From an uncultured Actinomycetes bacterium (GTDB lineage Bacteria; Actinomycetota; Acidimicrobiia; Acidimicrobiales; Ilumatobacteraceae), in the NCBI GenBank assembly GCA_903872155.1, contig CAIQJP010000042.1, positions 147,028 through 185,170 of the forward strand: 38,143 nt of DNA, given 5' to 3'. Position numbers and translations under genes: made by a program. Positions within the stretch are counted from its first letter, which is position 1, and every line of letters starts with the position of its first letter. Below, piece by piece: positions 18,296 through 27,441 of the stretch. Under the pieces are notes generated by a model that saw nothing but the letters and a program-made list of their open reading frames with translations, was not told the DNA's origin and made no database searches.

Positions 18296-18967
18296 ATGGT
18301 CCTGATGGCTTACGAAGACGTCCTCCTCCGCACTGACTTTTTTGGTGACGCACCGACCGAACAGGTCGCCGCGATCGCCGCTACCGGCCGCAAGCGCATA
18401 CTTTCCCGCGGCGACCATTTGTTTGAGGCAGGCGAAGAAGCCGAATCGATGTACATCGTGATCAGCGGTCGCGTCGCTATCGCCATTGCGAGCGAACTCG
18501 ACAAGCGCGAGAGCATGGTGGCCCTCATGGAAGCCGGAGACCTCTTCGGCGAAATGGGACTTCTTGATGGCGGCCCCCGGTCAGCCATGGCCCGCGCTAT
18601 TGAGCCGAGCGAAGTTCTAGAGATTCCTTACGACCCCGTAGGCGACTTGCTCGACAACAACCCCAAGGTGCTTCGGGGCGTCGTGCGCATGCTCGCCGAA
18701 CGTCTTCGAGTGATGGATGGCGCACTTGCCGATTCGGTTTTCCTCGACGTCACTGGCCGCACCGCAAAGCGTTTGCTCGAACTCGCCGCTGGCGCCGATG
18801 AATTTGTTCTTCCCGTCACTCAAGAAGAACTTGCTGGCATGGTTGGCGCATCACGTGAACGCGTCAACAAAGCGATCAGCAGTTTCATTCGCTTGGGCTG
18901 GATCGAACAGCACGAGCGTCGTTACAAAATCTTGTTACGCGACCGCCTCGAACTTCGCGCTCGCTGA
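18296..18967 (+). CDS. crp: Crp/Fnr-family transcriptional regulator (cAMP receptor protein-like)
   Basis: The 223-residue protein has the N-terminal cyclic-nucleotide-binding beta roll, with RGDHLFEAGEEAESMYIVISGRV. The pocket has GE at 85-86 and Arg95-Ser96 in GGPRSAMARA, so cAMP contacts are kept. A long dimerisation helix (about 118-150) and a C-terminal winged HTH (VTQEELAGMVGASRERVNKA, about 174-193) follow. Overall layout and motifs resemble mycobacterial CRP (Rv3676), a global regulator of carbon metabolism and stress. The ATG at 18296 has GAGGG about 10 bases before it, and a second ATG at 18305 is also possible. Its end overlaps the convergent FtsK-like gene by 33 bases. Confidence 0.92.
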   Translation: MVLMAYEDVLLRTDFFGDAPTEQVAAIAATGRKRILSRGDHLFEAGEEAESMYIVISGRVAIAIASELDKRESMVALMEAGDLFGEMGLLDGGPRSAMARAIEPSEVLEIPYDPVGDLLDNNPKVLRGVVRMLAERLRVMDGALADSVFLDVTGRTAKRLLELAAGADEFVLPVTQEELAGMVGASRERVNKAISSFIRLGWIEQHERRYKILLRDRLELRAR

Positions 18968-21900
18968 TTGAACGATGCCTGTCGGGCATCCGTCAACTAC
19001 CCACAGCCCACGCCCAATTGCTTCGCCATACACATGTGGATGTGTTGCATAGATGCCAAACAGATCGGCATCTTCGATCGCTACTCGTCCGAGCAACAAA
19101 CCAGTACGTGCTCGACGCATCATGTTGATCCAATGTTCGGGATGAGCTCGAGCGAAATTCGGTGACACACTCGCGATGATCGTGACATTGCCCCGACACT
19201 GCGTTGTTTGATTCAGAAATTCCATGATCAATGGATTCACTGTGGATTCATCGGCTAGCACCAACGCGGGTTGTTCATCGTGAAGACCATCAAAGTCTTT
19301 TACTTCTGACAGCTTTCGCAAATCAAACACGCGCCCTGATAAATGAATCTTCGCCCAGGCTTGCGTCATGGCATCAATGGTCATAGAACATCCCGAATCG
19401 CGGACACCGAAAACACAAATACTGCCGCCCAATGGAAGAGGAATTTCCGACAGATCATCGGCTGCAACGGCCCACGATGAGGCCAGGGTCAATGAATCAA
19501 TGTCAATCAAGCGGGGCAAGTGGCGCAATTCAAATCGTTTGCGTTCGGCTTGAACCGCAGCATCACTGGATGTGGTTGGCGTCAATAACTGTGCGAACAA
19601 CTCTCGCCCACCACAATCAACAAAGCATCGGCCGGGTGGCAAAGTTAATACCCACTTCTGTTTCAGACGACTGCTCAACATCGCCGGAATCGCAGTTGGT
19701 TGAACACCAGAAATGACACACGCAATATTTCGACTTGGGCCTTCCAAGAAGATGCGCTCAAACATCGTCCAGTTGTCAAGACCGATTCGATCATCAACAA
19801 AATAGTTTCGCCAAATATCAATGTCGTCAATGAACAGAAGCCAACGTTCAGTTGAATCCAAAACTGGAGGACCATCAATTCGTTTGATCATGAGATGTAA
19901 AAGACGTCGTAATAATTCACGGTCACTCACATCAACCTGATTCGCAACCGATGAACTGCTTCCCGAACAACTAATGGAAAAGACTTGATGGCCAAGAGTG
20001 GCCGACTTGTTACGCATCATCTCCAACGCTGAAGACTTTCCCGATTTTGCCGAACCCACAATGAATACATGGTTTGAGATTTCCCAACGCATCGGAACTT
20101 GACGTTGATTCATTGGATCATCAATCAGGCCGACCACGATCTCGGTGCTCCCGGCTTGGTCATCAACTGCATTCTCCGATAGATGCGCGGGCAGTGCATC
20201 GAGCCATGGCCGACGCGGACGGGGAATACCCAATTGCGCGCCCGCCTCATTTGCCATATTGACCAGCGACTGCACGTCAACATCAAGGTGTACCGATTGG
20301 AATATGTACAGCTCTTCCGAGCCAAGTCGCAGCGCAATCCGCCCCGGAGTGTCACGCGAAAAACTCGCAGCTACCGCGGAACCAACAATTTCTTGCGCAT
20401 CATGTGCCGACTGCACCCTCAATGCCAATCGAATATTCGCATTGGCCAATACATCGGCCGAAATCGCCGAACCTGGGCGTTGCGTTGCCACAACAAGGTG
20501 AATACCCAAGCTTCGACCTCGCTGCGCAATACTGACTAACGACCCAATGAAATTTGGTATGTCGTCTTTGAGAGCCGCCAATTCATCGACAACAACGATC
20601 AAACGGGGCAGATGAATTGCCAGGTCCTCTCGCAGTCGTTGCTCACGGTAACGCAACTCGGCCTCAAGGCTTACGAGAACTCGTGCGGCTAAACCCTCGT
20701 CAAGGTCGGTAATCACTCCGACGACATGAGGCAGTTCGGCACATGAGTCGAATGCTGCCCCACCCTTGTAATCAATCAAAATGAGATTGACATCTGCTGG
20801 TGAATACTGCAACGCAATGGTCACGACCATCGTTCTGAGAAATTCACTTTTACCCGAACCGGTAGTACCAACGACCACTGCGTGCGGACCGTCGTTGATG
20901 AAGTCAATCGCGATTGGACCATCGGCCGATTCACCAACGAATGCGTTCAGACTTATTTGATCCTGCTTTTGCCAAGTCGACGCAATTGCCTGAGGTTGCA
21001 TTGCAGAAACAGAAAAGTATTTCGAAAAGTTAACACGTTTCGAAATCAGGCCCGCCTCATGATCTGGATCAATCCACTGTTGCAATGCGTGAGCAAATTC
21101 AAGTGCTGTGCTTTGTGACATTCCATCAATTCCACATTCATCAGCACAAATAGTCTCGGTACAGATCGCTGGAAGATCACTCAAGTCCCCACCGATTACC
21201 ACCATTGAGACATTGTCCCGCCGCAACATTCGACGGGCGATTGAAGTTCGCTGTGCAACAAATTCTTTTTGTTTAACCAACAACAGTCGATGTCTATTTT
21301 CGTTTGAACTCTCAAGATCAACCCGATCGAGAAGTGTCGCCCGAACATGAGCGAATTGTGTGATGAAATTCCACTCTTCATCCGCTTCACCGACAAAAAT
21401 GAGTTGCCAATCTGCTGGCCCGACCTCAACCGCAAGTCGAGCTAACAATGCCGTGACGCACTGATGTGCCCGTACCCCATACACCCCAAGAACTTGTCCT
21501 GACGACAAAGTCACGGTGCGCGGGTAATGCGAAATGACAATCGGGACAACATCACCCTTCATCTTCACTTCTCTCGTTTCATAACCGAGACACACTTCAT
21601 CAATGTTGTGGTGCGCCCACAGGCTTGGGTCTCCTTGCTCGGCACTTCGGCGTAACTCTCCTATTGAGCGATGACGTTTGCGTCGTTGGTGCACCAATTG
21701 ATGAGTGAACTCGATATTTGCTTGATGAAATTGGTATGCGCCTTCATCGCAGCTCTGGCGCCAACGAACCATTGAACGCCGATAGGTCAGTCGACTTACA
21801 GCCCAAGTCAAAAACGTGATGACACCTGTGGTGACGGCAAAGAGGCCAAAAAGAAATTGTCGAGTCACGAGAGCCATGGTCAGACCTAAAACAACACCAC

Positions 21901-22303
21901 TAGCAATCGGCACGACCGGTGGCGTCAATGGTTTTTGCGGCTCGCGAGGATTTTCAGGACGACTTGGAGCCAAGAGAATTTCTTGACGTTCTTGTAATGC
22001 CCGATGAAAGTTTGTTGACGATCTTTGCTGGGCTTCGTGTCGTTCACGAATCCCACACCGTGATTCACCCAATGCGACAACCGTGTCGGTGCCTACGTTC
22101 TGAACAAGAATTTGGCCACCAAGCGCCTGGCTTCTGAGAACTGGGTTGTCCCATTCAAGAAGTCCGTGGTGTGGTTCAATCGCCGGATCATTAATGGTGA
22201 GCCCAGCCACCTTTGACCGACCGATGGTTTGTCGTCCACTGTGAATTGGTAGTACCGCCCCGCTATCGGGCCCGCTCATTACAACAAGTTCATACGAAGT
22301 CAT
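18935..22303 (-). CDS. FHA-domain, three-module FtsK/EccC-like (type VII secretion type) ATPase
   Basis: The 1122-residue membrane ATPase starts with an FHA phosphothreonine-binding domain (YELVVMSGPDSG...GRSKVAG, residues 3-55). Two transmembrane helices (about 130-170) follow, then an FtsK/SpoIIIE region with three ATPase modules. Module 1 has an intact Walker A (GTTGSGKS, about 479-486) and Walker B (LIVVVDE, about 568-574). Module 2 has GSAKSGKS (about 750-757) and LLFIDD. Module 3 has a degenerate loop, GVRDSGCS. This is the layout of EccC/EssC, the motor of type VII (ESX) secretion, and the FHA is as in EssC. No WXG100 (Esx) gene, EccB, EccD or mycosin is nearby, so the substrate is unknown. 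I start at the ATG at 22303, just before the FHA. Confidence 0.9.
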   Translation of the reverse strand: MTSYELVVMSGPDSGAVLPIHSGRQTIGRSKVAGLTINDPAIEPHHGLLEWDNPVLRSQALGGQILVQNVGTDTVVALGESRCGIRERHEAQQRSSTNFHRALQERQEILLAPSRPENPREPQKPLTPPVVPIASGVVLGLTMALVTRQFLFGLFAVTTGVITFLTWAVSRLTYRRSMVRWRQSCDEGAYQFHQANIEFTHQLVHQRRKRHRSIGELRRSAEQGDPSLWAHHNIDEVCLGYETREVKMKGDVVPIVISHYPRTVTLSSGQVLGVYGVRAHQCVTALLARLAVEVGPADWQLIFVGEADEEWNFITQFAHVRATLLDRVDLESSNENRHRLLLVKQKEFVAQRTSIARRMLRRDNVSMVVIGGDLSDLPAICTETICADECGIDGMSQSTALEFAHALQQWIDPDHEAGLISKRVNFSKYFSVSAMQPQAIASTWQKQDQISLNAFVGESADGPIAIDFINDGPHAVVVGTTGSGKSEFLRTMVVTIALQYSPADVNLILIDYKGGAAFDSCAELPHVVGVITDLDEGLAARVLVSLEAELRYREQRLREDLAIHLPRLIVVVDELAALKDDIPNFIGSLVSIAQRGRSLGIHLVVATQRPGSAISADVLANANIRLALRVQSAHDAQEIVGSAVAASFSRDTPGRIALRLGSEELYIFQSVHLDVDVQSLVNMANEAGAQLGIPRPRRPWLDALPAHLSENAVDDQAGSTEIVVGLIDDPMNQRQVPMRWEISNHVFIVGSAKSGKSSALEMMRNKSATLGHQVFSISCSGSSSSVANQVDVSDRELLRRLLHLMIKRIDGPPVLDSTERWLLFIDDIDIWRNYFVDDRIGLDNWTMFERIFLEGPSRNIACVISGVQPTAIPAMLSSRLKQKWVLTLPPGRCFVDCGGRELFAQLLTPTTSSDAAVQAERKRFELRHLPRLIDIDSLTLASSWAVAADDLSEIPLPLGGSICVFGVRDSGCSMTIDAMTQAWAKIHLSGRVFDLRKLSEVKDFDGLHDEQPALVLADESTVNPLIMEFLNQTTQCRGNVTIIASVSPNFARAHPEHWINMMRRARTGLLLGRVAIEDADLFGIYATHPHVYGEAIGRGLWVVDGCPTGIVQSASAKFEAVA

Positions 22304-22404
22304 GCCCGTGTCATGTCGAACTGAACTCACCGTAAGTCTCACCGGCAATAGCAACGGACATCGTTATGTGACTTGCGGTGAGGTCCATCACGCCTAGTGG
22401 CGTC

Positions 22405-23184
22405 ATGACACCTACCAACTCAACTTCAAACGGCCGCATCACCATGGCAACTCGCCTCATCACTGAATGGCGACGTATGGCCCGTCAGCCCCACAACATC
22501 CGCCGCGCCAATTCGCTGGGTTTGCCTGGCGAACCTGTCACCCACTTACAAGAAATCCTCCTGCGAAGTGGACTCGATGACTTATCAAATGCCGACCATT
22601 TTGATGAATACTTGGCGCGACTTGTCGAGTGCGCCAAGACCGATGACCTGGCAACCCGCATGGTTTTCCAGCGCATCATGCCTGGCTTAATTGCGATGGC
22701 AATGCGTCGAGCTCACGTCACTGCCGGAGGATTACCGGCAGCATTTGACCTCATCGCATCGGCAGCGTGGCTGGTCATTCGGCGATATCCCATTGACCGC
22801 CGCCCGCGTCGGGTTGCCGCCAATCTGTTGATGGACATTGAATATCAGGCTTTTGTGCGCGAACCTCGACTGAAGCGCAATCGCGCCGAATTTCATTTTG
22901 CTCCAGCAGGATTACTCGGCGTTGAATTTGAACGCTTTCGACTTGGTGAAACCGAAACCGATCCTGTGGGCACGAGCGCATCACTGGAACTCTTGTTTTC
23001 TGAATTTGAAAAACGAGGTCTCACTGAATACGACCTGCAAATACTGCGAGCGGTCTGCCACGACATCAATTCAGTTGAAATGGCCCCACATTTGAATATC
23101 AAACCAAGAAGTGTGCGCAATCGCCGCGAACGAGCCCTGAATAAGGCCCGCAAAATTTTGCTTCAGATTGATGACCTTGACTGA
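22405..23184 (+). CDS. Putative regulator with sigma-70 region 4-like HTH
   Basis: This 259-residue protein is not recognised by family. Its C-terminal 60 residues (EYDLQILRAVCHDINSVEMAPHLNIKPRSVRNRRERALNKAR) look like a sigma region 4 or LuxR-type HTH. 'MAPHLNIKPRSVRNRRERAL' would be the recognition helix part. The middle is helical, with 'LIASAAWLVIRRYPIDRRPRRVAANLLMDI', which could correspond to sigma region 2-like helices. It is divergent from the FHA-FtsK gene, separated by about 100 bases, so it may control that gene. The start is uncertain: GTG at 22378, ATG at 22405 or ATG at 22444 are all possible. No function is claimed beyond possible DNA binding. Confidence 0.7.
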   Translation: MTPTNSTSNGRITMATRLITEWRRMARQPHNIRRANSLGLPGEPVTHLQEILLRSGLDDLSNADHFDEYLARLVECAKTDDLATRMVFQRIMPGLIAMAMRRAHVTAGGLPAAFDLIASAAWLVIRRYPIDRRPRRVAANLLMDIEYQAFVREPRLKRNRAEFHFAPAGLLGVEFERFRLGETETDPVGTSASLELLFSEFEKRGLTEYDLQILRAVCHDINSVEMAPHLNIKPRSVRNRRERALNKARKILLQIDDLD

Positions 23185-23205
23185 TGCATGAGTGAACTGA
23201 GATTC

Positions 23206-23961
23206 TCAGCGATCGGGCAAGTCGTCGTATCCAGCGTCACCAGGCATGAGCAGTGCTTCGATTCTTCCGTCATCGCGCCACTTCACTTTGGGTAACAGTT
23301 TGGGTGGCGTACCAATCTTGCGAGCAGCAGTCATTATTTCATCGACCGAAGAATGGGCCGCCAGAAATTCAAGATTGGCAATTGTTGGTGGCAACATCAA
23401 AAGTTCGCCCGCATGCGCACGATGCAAGGCATCACTAGGAGTCACCCACAAACTGTCTACTGTCTCTTTGTCATCGTGTAAAGGAATTTGATCATCCGGC
23501 ATTGCCACCACAAAGAAACGTGTATCGAAGCGCCGCACTTCGCCAAATGGTGTCACCCAATGTGCAACCCACAACAATTCATCGCTTTGGGCGACCAAGT
23601 TTTCAGCGGTCAATACACTCGTCATACTTTGTTCGCCAGCGTGAACCGCATGTCGGTAGGTCGTAAAGCGATCGTGTGATACCGGATCATCAAATCGAAC
23701 TGTTGCGCCAGTCGTTGTTCGCGCCAACAACACGCCAGCTTCTTCAAAGCATTCGCGAATCGCCGCGATCTCATACGACGAATCTTCGGCGTCAACTGCT
23801 CCGCCAGGAAAGACATACATGCCCCCAGCAAATGCTGCTTTGGTGGTACGTCGCATCATGAAAACTTCGACACCCAATTCGCGGGTCTCGCGCAACAACA
23901 TCACAGTTGCGGCGGGTTTGATGGCAACACTTGCGGGATCAAATTCAGTGTTCTGAGACAC
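23206..23961 (-). CDS. NUDIX hydrolase, NUDT19-like
   Basis: NUDIX enzymes hydrolyse nucleoside diphosphates linked to another moiety. The 251-residue protein has the Nudix box as GGAVDAED...AAIRECFEEAGVLL, with the REXXEEXG core intact and a slightly longer spacer. A N-terminal 'AATVMLLRETRELGVEVFMMRR' strand region comes first. The C-terminal part is longer than in simple MutT proteins and contains 'LWVAHWVTPFGEVRRFDTRFFVV', which resembles the NUDT19/acyl-CoA-type subgroup. The substrate is not known. The start is GTG at 23961, two bases after the fxsA stop, so the two are in one operon. Confidence 0.88.
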   Translation of the reverse strand: MSQNTEFDPASVAIKPAATVMLLRETRELGVEVFMMRRTTKAAFAGGMYVFPGGAVDAEDSSYEIAAIRECFEEAGVLLARTTTGATVRFDDPVSHDRFTTYRHAVHAGEQSMTSVLTAENLVAQSDELLWVAHWVTPFGEVRRFDTRFFVVAMPDDQIPLHDDKETVDSLWVTPSDALHRAHAGELLMLPPTIANLEFLAAHSSVDEIMTAARKIGTPPKLLPKVKWRDDGRIEALLMPGDAGYDDLPDR

Positions 23962-23963
23962 GA

Positions 23964-24413
23964 TTAGTCCAACTCGCCGCGAGGTTCTTCAGCATCAGCG
24001 TCGATGAAATCGCCAGATCTCGCCGAAGAACGACCGCCGAAGCCCGAAGTAAAAAACGCGGTGCCTTTTTTCGCCCGACGCATCAAGTACGAACGGAAGA
24101 AGGCCCGTGTCACTGGGAAGAGCATCAAGATGCCAAAAACGTCAGACAAGAATCCAGGTGTCAGCAAAAGGGCGCCGGCACCAAGAATGAGGACCCCATC
24201 AATCATTTCTTTGGTCGGAACCTTGCCTTGAGCCACCGCTTCATTAAAGCGACGCCACACACGCAAGCCTTCACGTTTGACCAGCCAACTGCCAATGAAG
24301 CCAACCGCAATCATCAAGCCCAAGGTGTTGAAAAAGCCGATAGCCCCACTCATTTGGATGATGGTGTACAGCTCGGCAACCGGGGCCACGATAAAGAGCA
24401 AAAACAAGATCAC
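23964..24413 (-). CDS. fxsA: FxsA-family membrane protein
   Basis: FxsA is a small membrane protein named for suppressing phage F exclusion in E. coli. Its wider role is unclear. The 149-residue protein has the family layout: a first helix at 1-20 containing 'APVAELYTI', a second around 30-48 (GLMIAVGFIGSWLVKREG), the 'GKVPTKEMIDGVLILGAGALLLTPGFLSDVFG' segment and a basic/acidic cytoplasmic C-tail. The start is GTG at 24413. It is divergent from selA, with 48 bases between them. Confidence 0.9.
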   Translation of the reverse strand: MILFLLFIVAPVAELYTIIQMSGAIGFFNTLGLMIAVGFIGSWLVKREGLRVWRRFNEAVAQGKVPTKEMIDGVLILGAGALLLTPGFLSDVFGILMLFPVTRAFFRSYLMRRAKKGTAFFTSGFGGRSSARSGDFIDADAEEPRGELD

Positions 24414-24461
24414 GCACTCACCCTAGTCAGCAAGTGACGACAAGAGATAGCGTCGCTCTCA

Positions 24462-25730
24462 ATGACTTCTCGGCCACCCAGCGTTGATTCTTTGGCGCGA
24501 TCACTCGCCCACATCGGATTGCCACATCCGCTGTTGGTTGACGCCGCTCGACAGGCAATTGCTGCGGGCGACCCGCAATTGGCCGAACAAATTGCCAACG
24601 ACATCGCGCAATGTTTACTTGTTCCGGTCATTAACGCCACTGGCGTGATTGCTCACACCAACCTTGGTCGCTCGCCTGTCGCCCATACTCAAACTGCTCG
24701 CGCACAAAACCTTGAATTCGACCTGAACACTGGTCAACGTGGAAGTCGTCAAGCAGGTATCGGACAATTGGTAGCGCGAGCATGTGGCGCCGAATCGGCA
24801 ATGGTCGTGAACAATAATGCCGCAGCGGTCATGTTGGTATTGGCCGCGCTCGCCCACGACCGCGATGTTGCGGTGAGCCGCGGCGAGAGTGTTGAGATTG
24901 GTGGCGGGTTTCGTGTTCCCGAAGTCATGGAACAATCTGGGGCACGGCTACTTGATGTCGGCACCACGAATCGCACACGACTTGCCGATTACCGCAAAGC
25001 GATTGATCGCAAAACAACTGACGTCGCTCTCGTTCTGAAGGTTCATCCGTCGAACTACCGCGTTGAAGGTTTCGTTGAAGAGACGTCGGTTGATCAACTT
25101 GCAACTCTCGGCGTCACGGTTGTTTCCGACATTGGCTCGGGGCTGCTTGATGCCGCGTGTCCTTGGCTCAACGATGGACCACCGTCTTGGCTCAACGGCG
25201 AACCTGCTGCCAAACAAACATTGGCTGCTGGCGCTGACTTGGTTACTTTCAGTGGCGACAAATTGATGGGCGGACCACAATCGGGTTTCATCGTGGGCCG
25301 AGCCGATTTAGTACAAGCATGTGCCGCCCACCCTCTCGCGCGCGCGTTACGACCTGGTGGTTTAGTTCTCGCGTCGCTTCACAACACATTGTTGGCGTAT
25401 CTCGCCAGAACTGCACAAAAAGACATCCCCTTTTGGCGAATGGCCACAACGTCAGTCAAAGAATTACGTGATCGTGCTCAAGCAATTGTTCAACACACTG
25501 GTGTTGGCCAAGTTGTTGATTGTGAATCACTTCCTGGAGCAGGCAGTGCACCAGGTATCACGATCAATTCAGTTGGCTTAGTCATTGATGCTGATCACCT
25601 GGTGGCGCTGCGCAACTACCAGCCGCCCATCATTGCGCGGGTCAAAGATCGAGCAACCATGATCGATTTACGAACCGTCGACCCGACCGATGATGCAGTG
25701 TTGATTGAGGCACTCAAGAAAATTCACTGA
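24462..25730 (+). CDS. selA: L-seryl-tRNA(Sec) selenium transferase SelA
   Basis: SelA converts seryl-tRNA(Sec) to selenocysteyl-tRNA(Sec) using selenophosphate, with PLP on a lysine. The sequence has the fold-type I motifs 'NATGVIAHTNLGRSPVA', 'NNNAAAVMLVLAAL', SRGESVEIGGGFRVPEVMEQSGA, 'SDIGSGLLD' and the PLP lysine in TFSGDKLMGGPQSG (Lys267). It is 422 aa, near family length and shorter than E. coli (463). selB starts one base after its stop. Neither selD nor tRNA-Sec was found in the window. Confidence 0.96.
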   Translation: MTSRPPSVDSLARSLAHIGLPHPLLVDAARQAIAAGDPQLAEQIANDIAQCLLVPVINATGVIAHTNLGRSPVAHTQTARAQNLEFDLNTGQRGSRQAGIGQLVARACGAESAMVVNNNAAAVMLVLAALAHDRDVAVSRGESVEIGGGFRVPEVMEQSGARLLDVGTTNRTRLADYRKAIDRKTTDVALVLKVHPSNYRVEGFVEETSVDQLATLGVTVVSDIGSGLLDAACPWLNDGPPSWLNGEPAAKQTLAAGADLVTFSGDKLMGGPQSGFIVGRADLVQACAAHPLARALRPGGLVLASLHNTLLAYLARTAQKDIPFWRMATTSVKELRDRAQAIVQHTGVGQVVDCESLPGAGSAPGITINSVGLVIDADHLVALRNYQPPIIARVKDRATMIDLRTVDPTDDAVLIEALKKIH

Positions 25731-25731
25731 C

Positions 25732-27441
25732 ATGCGCATCATTGCCACTGCCGGCCATGTCGATCATGGCAAGTCAACATTGATTCGCCGACTTACTGGC
25801 ATCAATCCTGATCGCTGGATCGAAGAACAAGAACGTGGTCTCACCATCGACCTTGGTTTTGCGCATATGCAGTTGCCCAGTGGCGACAGCATCGCATTCA
25901 TCGATGTTCCGGGCCACACTCGATTCATCGGCAACATGTTGGCTGGCGTTGGCGGAATCAATGCGTGCATCTTGGTGGTTGATGGCCACGAGGGATGGAA
26001 ACCACAGACCGAAGAACATTTGCGCATCATGCAACTCGTGGGAGTCAAGCACGGAATCATTGCTCTCACCAAAATTGATTTATGTGATGCCGATGATCGC
26101 GAACTTGCAAGCATGGATATCGCCGACCATGTTGCCGGAACCTTCTTGCAAGATGCCCCAATTGTTCCTTTAAGCGCAACGACAGGCGAAGGACTTGATG
26201 AATTCATCGCCGCACTTGATGCGCTGGCCCAACAAAGCGCACCGTCCAGCAACCACCATCGTCCACGCCTTTTCATTGATCGCGTCTTTGCGGCCAAAGG
26301 AAGTGGCACCGTTGTCACGGGTACTTTGACCGATGGCTCATTTGCCGTTGGCGACAACGTACTTATCTCACCCTCGGGCAGCGAAGCAAAGATTCGCGGA
26401 ATTCAAACTTTGGGCAGCGCTGTTGAGACAATCGAACCTGGCCATCGAGTTGCGCTCAATCTGTCGGGTATTGAACACTCCGAGCTCACACGTGGTGATG
26501 TCGTTGTCAAGGCAAACAATTGGCACTTCAGTGATCGTGTTGATGCATCGCTTCATGTGTTGGCTTCGTTAAGTCACGTCGTGTCACGACGCGGTGCATT
26601 CACAGTGCATATTGGATCGGACGAGATTCCCGCACGTGTACGCGTTCTTGGACCCGAATCAATTGCACCTGGCCACGACGGACTGGTTCGCCTGCACCTT
26701 TCGCGAGCCGTGCCTCTGCTTCCGGGTGATCGTTATGTGTTGCGTGAGAGTGGACGTTCAGAAACGGTTGGTGGCGGTGAAATCCTTGATGTCGCACCGA
26801 AGTTGCCAGCATCTCGCGCCAAGCCCACGCGATCTGTTGATCGAGTCATCGACGAACATGGTTGGATCACTGCCGATTCACTCACGCTTCTCACTGGCGA
26901 GAAACGAGACGCTCAATTCGGCGAATGGATCGTGGCTGCTGAAGTTCTTGCTTCAACGATCGCAACTATCGAGTCTCTGATCACCAAAGCGGGAGACGGA
27001 GGAATTGAACTGCTATCTCTCGATGAACGCCAACGCTTAGTTGTCCCGACTCTTTCTCAATTGTCAATCAAAGAAGGACGCGTCACGATTGCCGGCGTCC
27101 ATGATCCCCTGCTTGATCATCCGATCATCGAACAACTCGCTCAGGCTGGTTGCGCGCCCACCGCGCCAACGGGCATTACGCCGCCAGAACTTCGCCGACT
27201 CGCCAAAGCCGGTCTGCTCTTTGAACGCGAAGGTGAGTGGTTTCATGTGTCGGCCCTCGAAACTGCTCGTGCTGTTGCCGTAAAACTTCTACTGGCCAAT
27301 CAAGATGGGTTCACAATGTCGCAGTTCCGTGAAGCCCTCGGTGTCACTCGCAAACACGCGGTGCCACTGGCCGGCGAACTTGATGCACGAGCGATGACTC
27401 GCCGCCGAGGCGATGTGCGTATCGCTGGACCAAAGCTTTAG
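25732..27441 (+). CDS. selB: Selenocysteine-specific elongation factor SelB
   Basis: SelB is an EF-Tu-like GTPase that delivers Sec-tRNA to UGA codons marked by a SECIS hairpin. G1 is GHVDHGKS (8-15), the switch I region has 'ERGLTIDLGFAHM', G3 is DVPGHTRF and G4 is TKID (about 115). EF-Tu-like beta barrels and a C-terminal winged-helix region (about 390-569) that would bind the SECIS element follow. The ATG at 25732 is chosen because it starts the G domain at MRIIATAGHVDHGK. The upstream in-frame ATG at 25705 lies inside selA. The last 4 bases overlap the convergent alkB-like gene. Confidence 0.96.
   Translation: MRIIATAGHVDHGKSTLIRRLTGINPDRWIEEQERGLTIDLGFAHMQLPSGDSIAFIDVPGHTRFIGNMLAGVGGINACILVVDGHEGWKPQTEEHLRIMQLVGVKHGIIALTKIDLCDADDRELASMDIADHVAGTFLQDAPIVPLSATTGEGLDEFIAALDALAQQSAPSSNHHRPRLFIDRVFAAKGSGTVVTGTLTDGSFAVGDNVLISPSGSEAKIRGIQTLGSAVETIEPGHRVALNLSGIEHSELTRGDVVVKANNWHFSDRVDASLHVLASLSHVVSRRGAFTVHIGSDEIPARVRVLGPESIAPGHDGLVRLHLSRAVPLLPGDRYVLRESGRSETVGGGEILDVAPKLPASRAKPTRSVDRVIDEHGWITADSLTLLTGEKRDAQFGEWIVAAEVLASTIATIESLITKAGDGGIELLSLDERQRLVVPTLSQLSIKEGRVTIAGVHDPLLDHPIIEQLAQAGCAPTAPTGITPPELRRLAKAGLLFEREGEWFHVSALETARAVAVKLLLANQDGFTMSQFREALGVTRKHAVPLAGELDARAMTRRRGDVRIAGPKL

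Noticed and set aside
18935-22303. A complete type VII secretion locus
   Set aside because: Only the EccC/EssC-like ATPase is present. No WXG100 gene pair, EccB, EccD, EccE or mycosin is recognisable in the window.
27040-27440. Plus-strand frames in other registers at the end of selB
   Set aside because: selB is intact to its stop with a proper C-terminal winged-helix region, so a frameshifted second gene is not needed.
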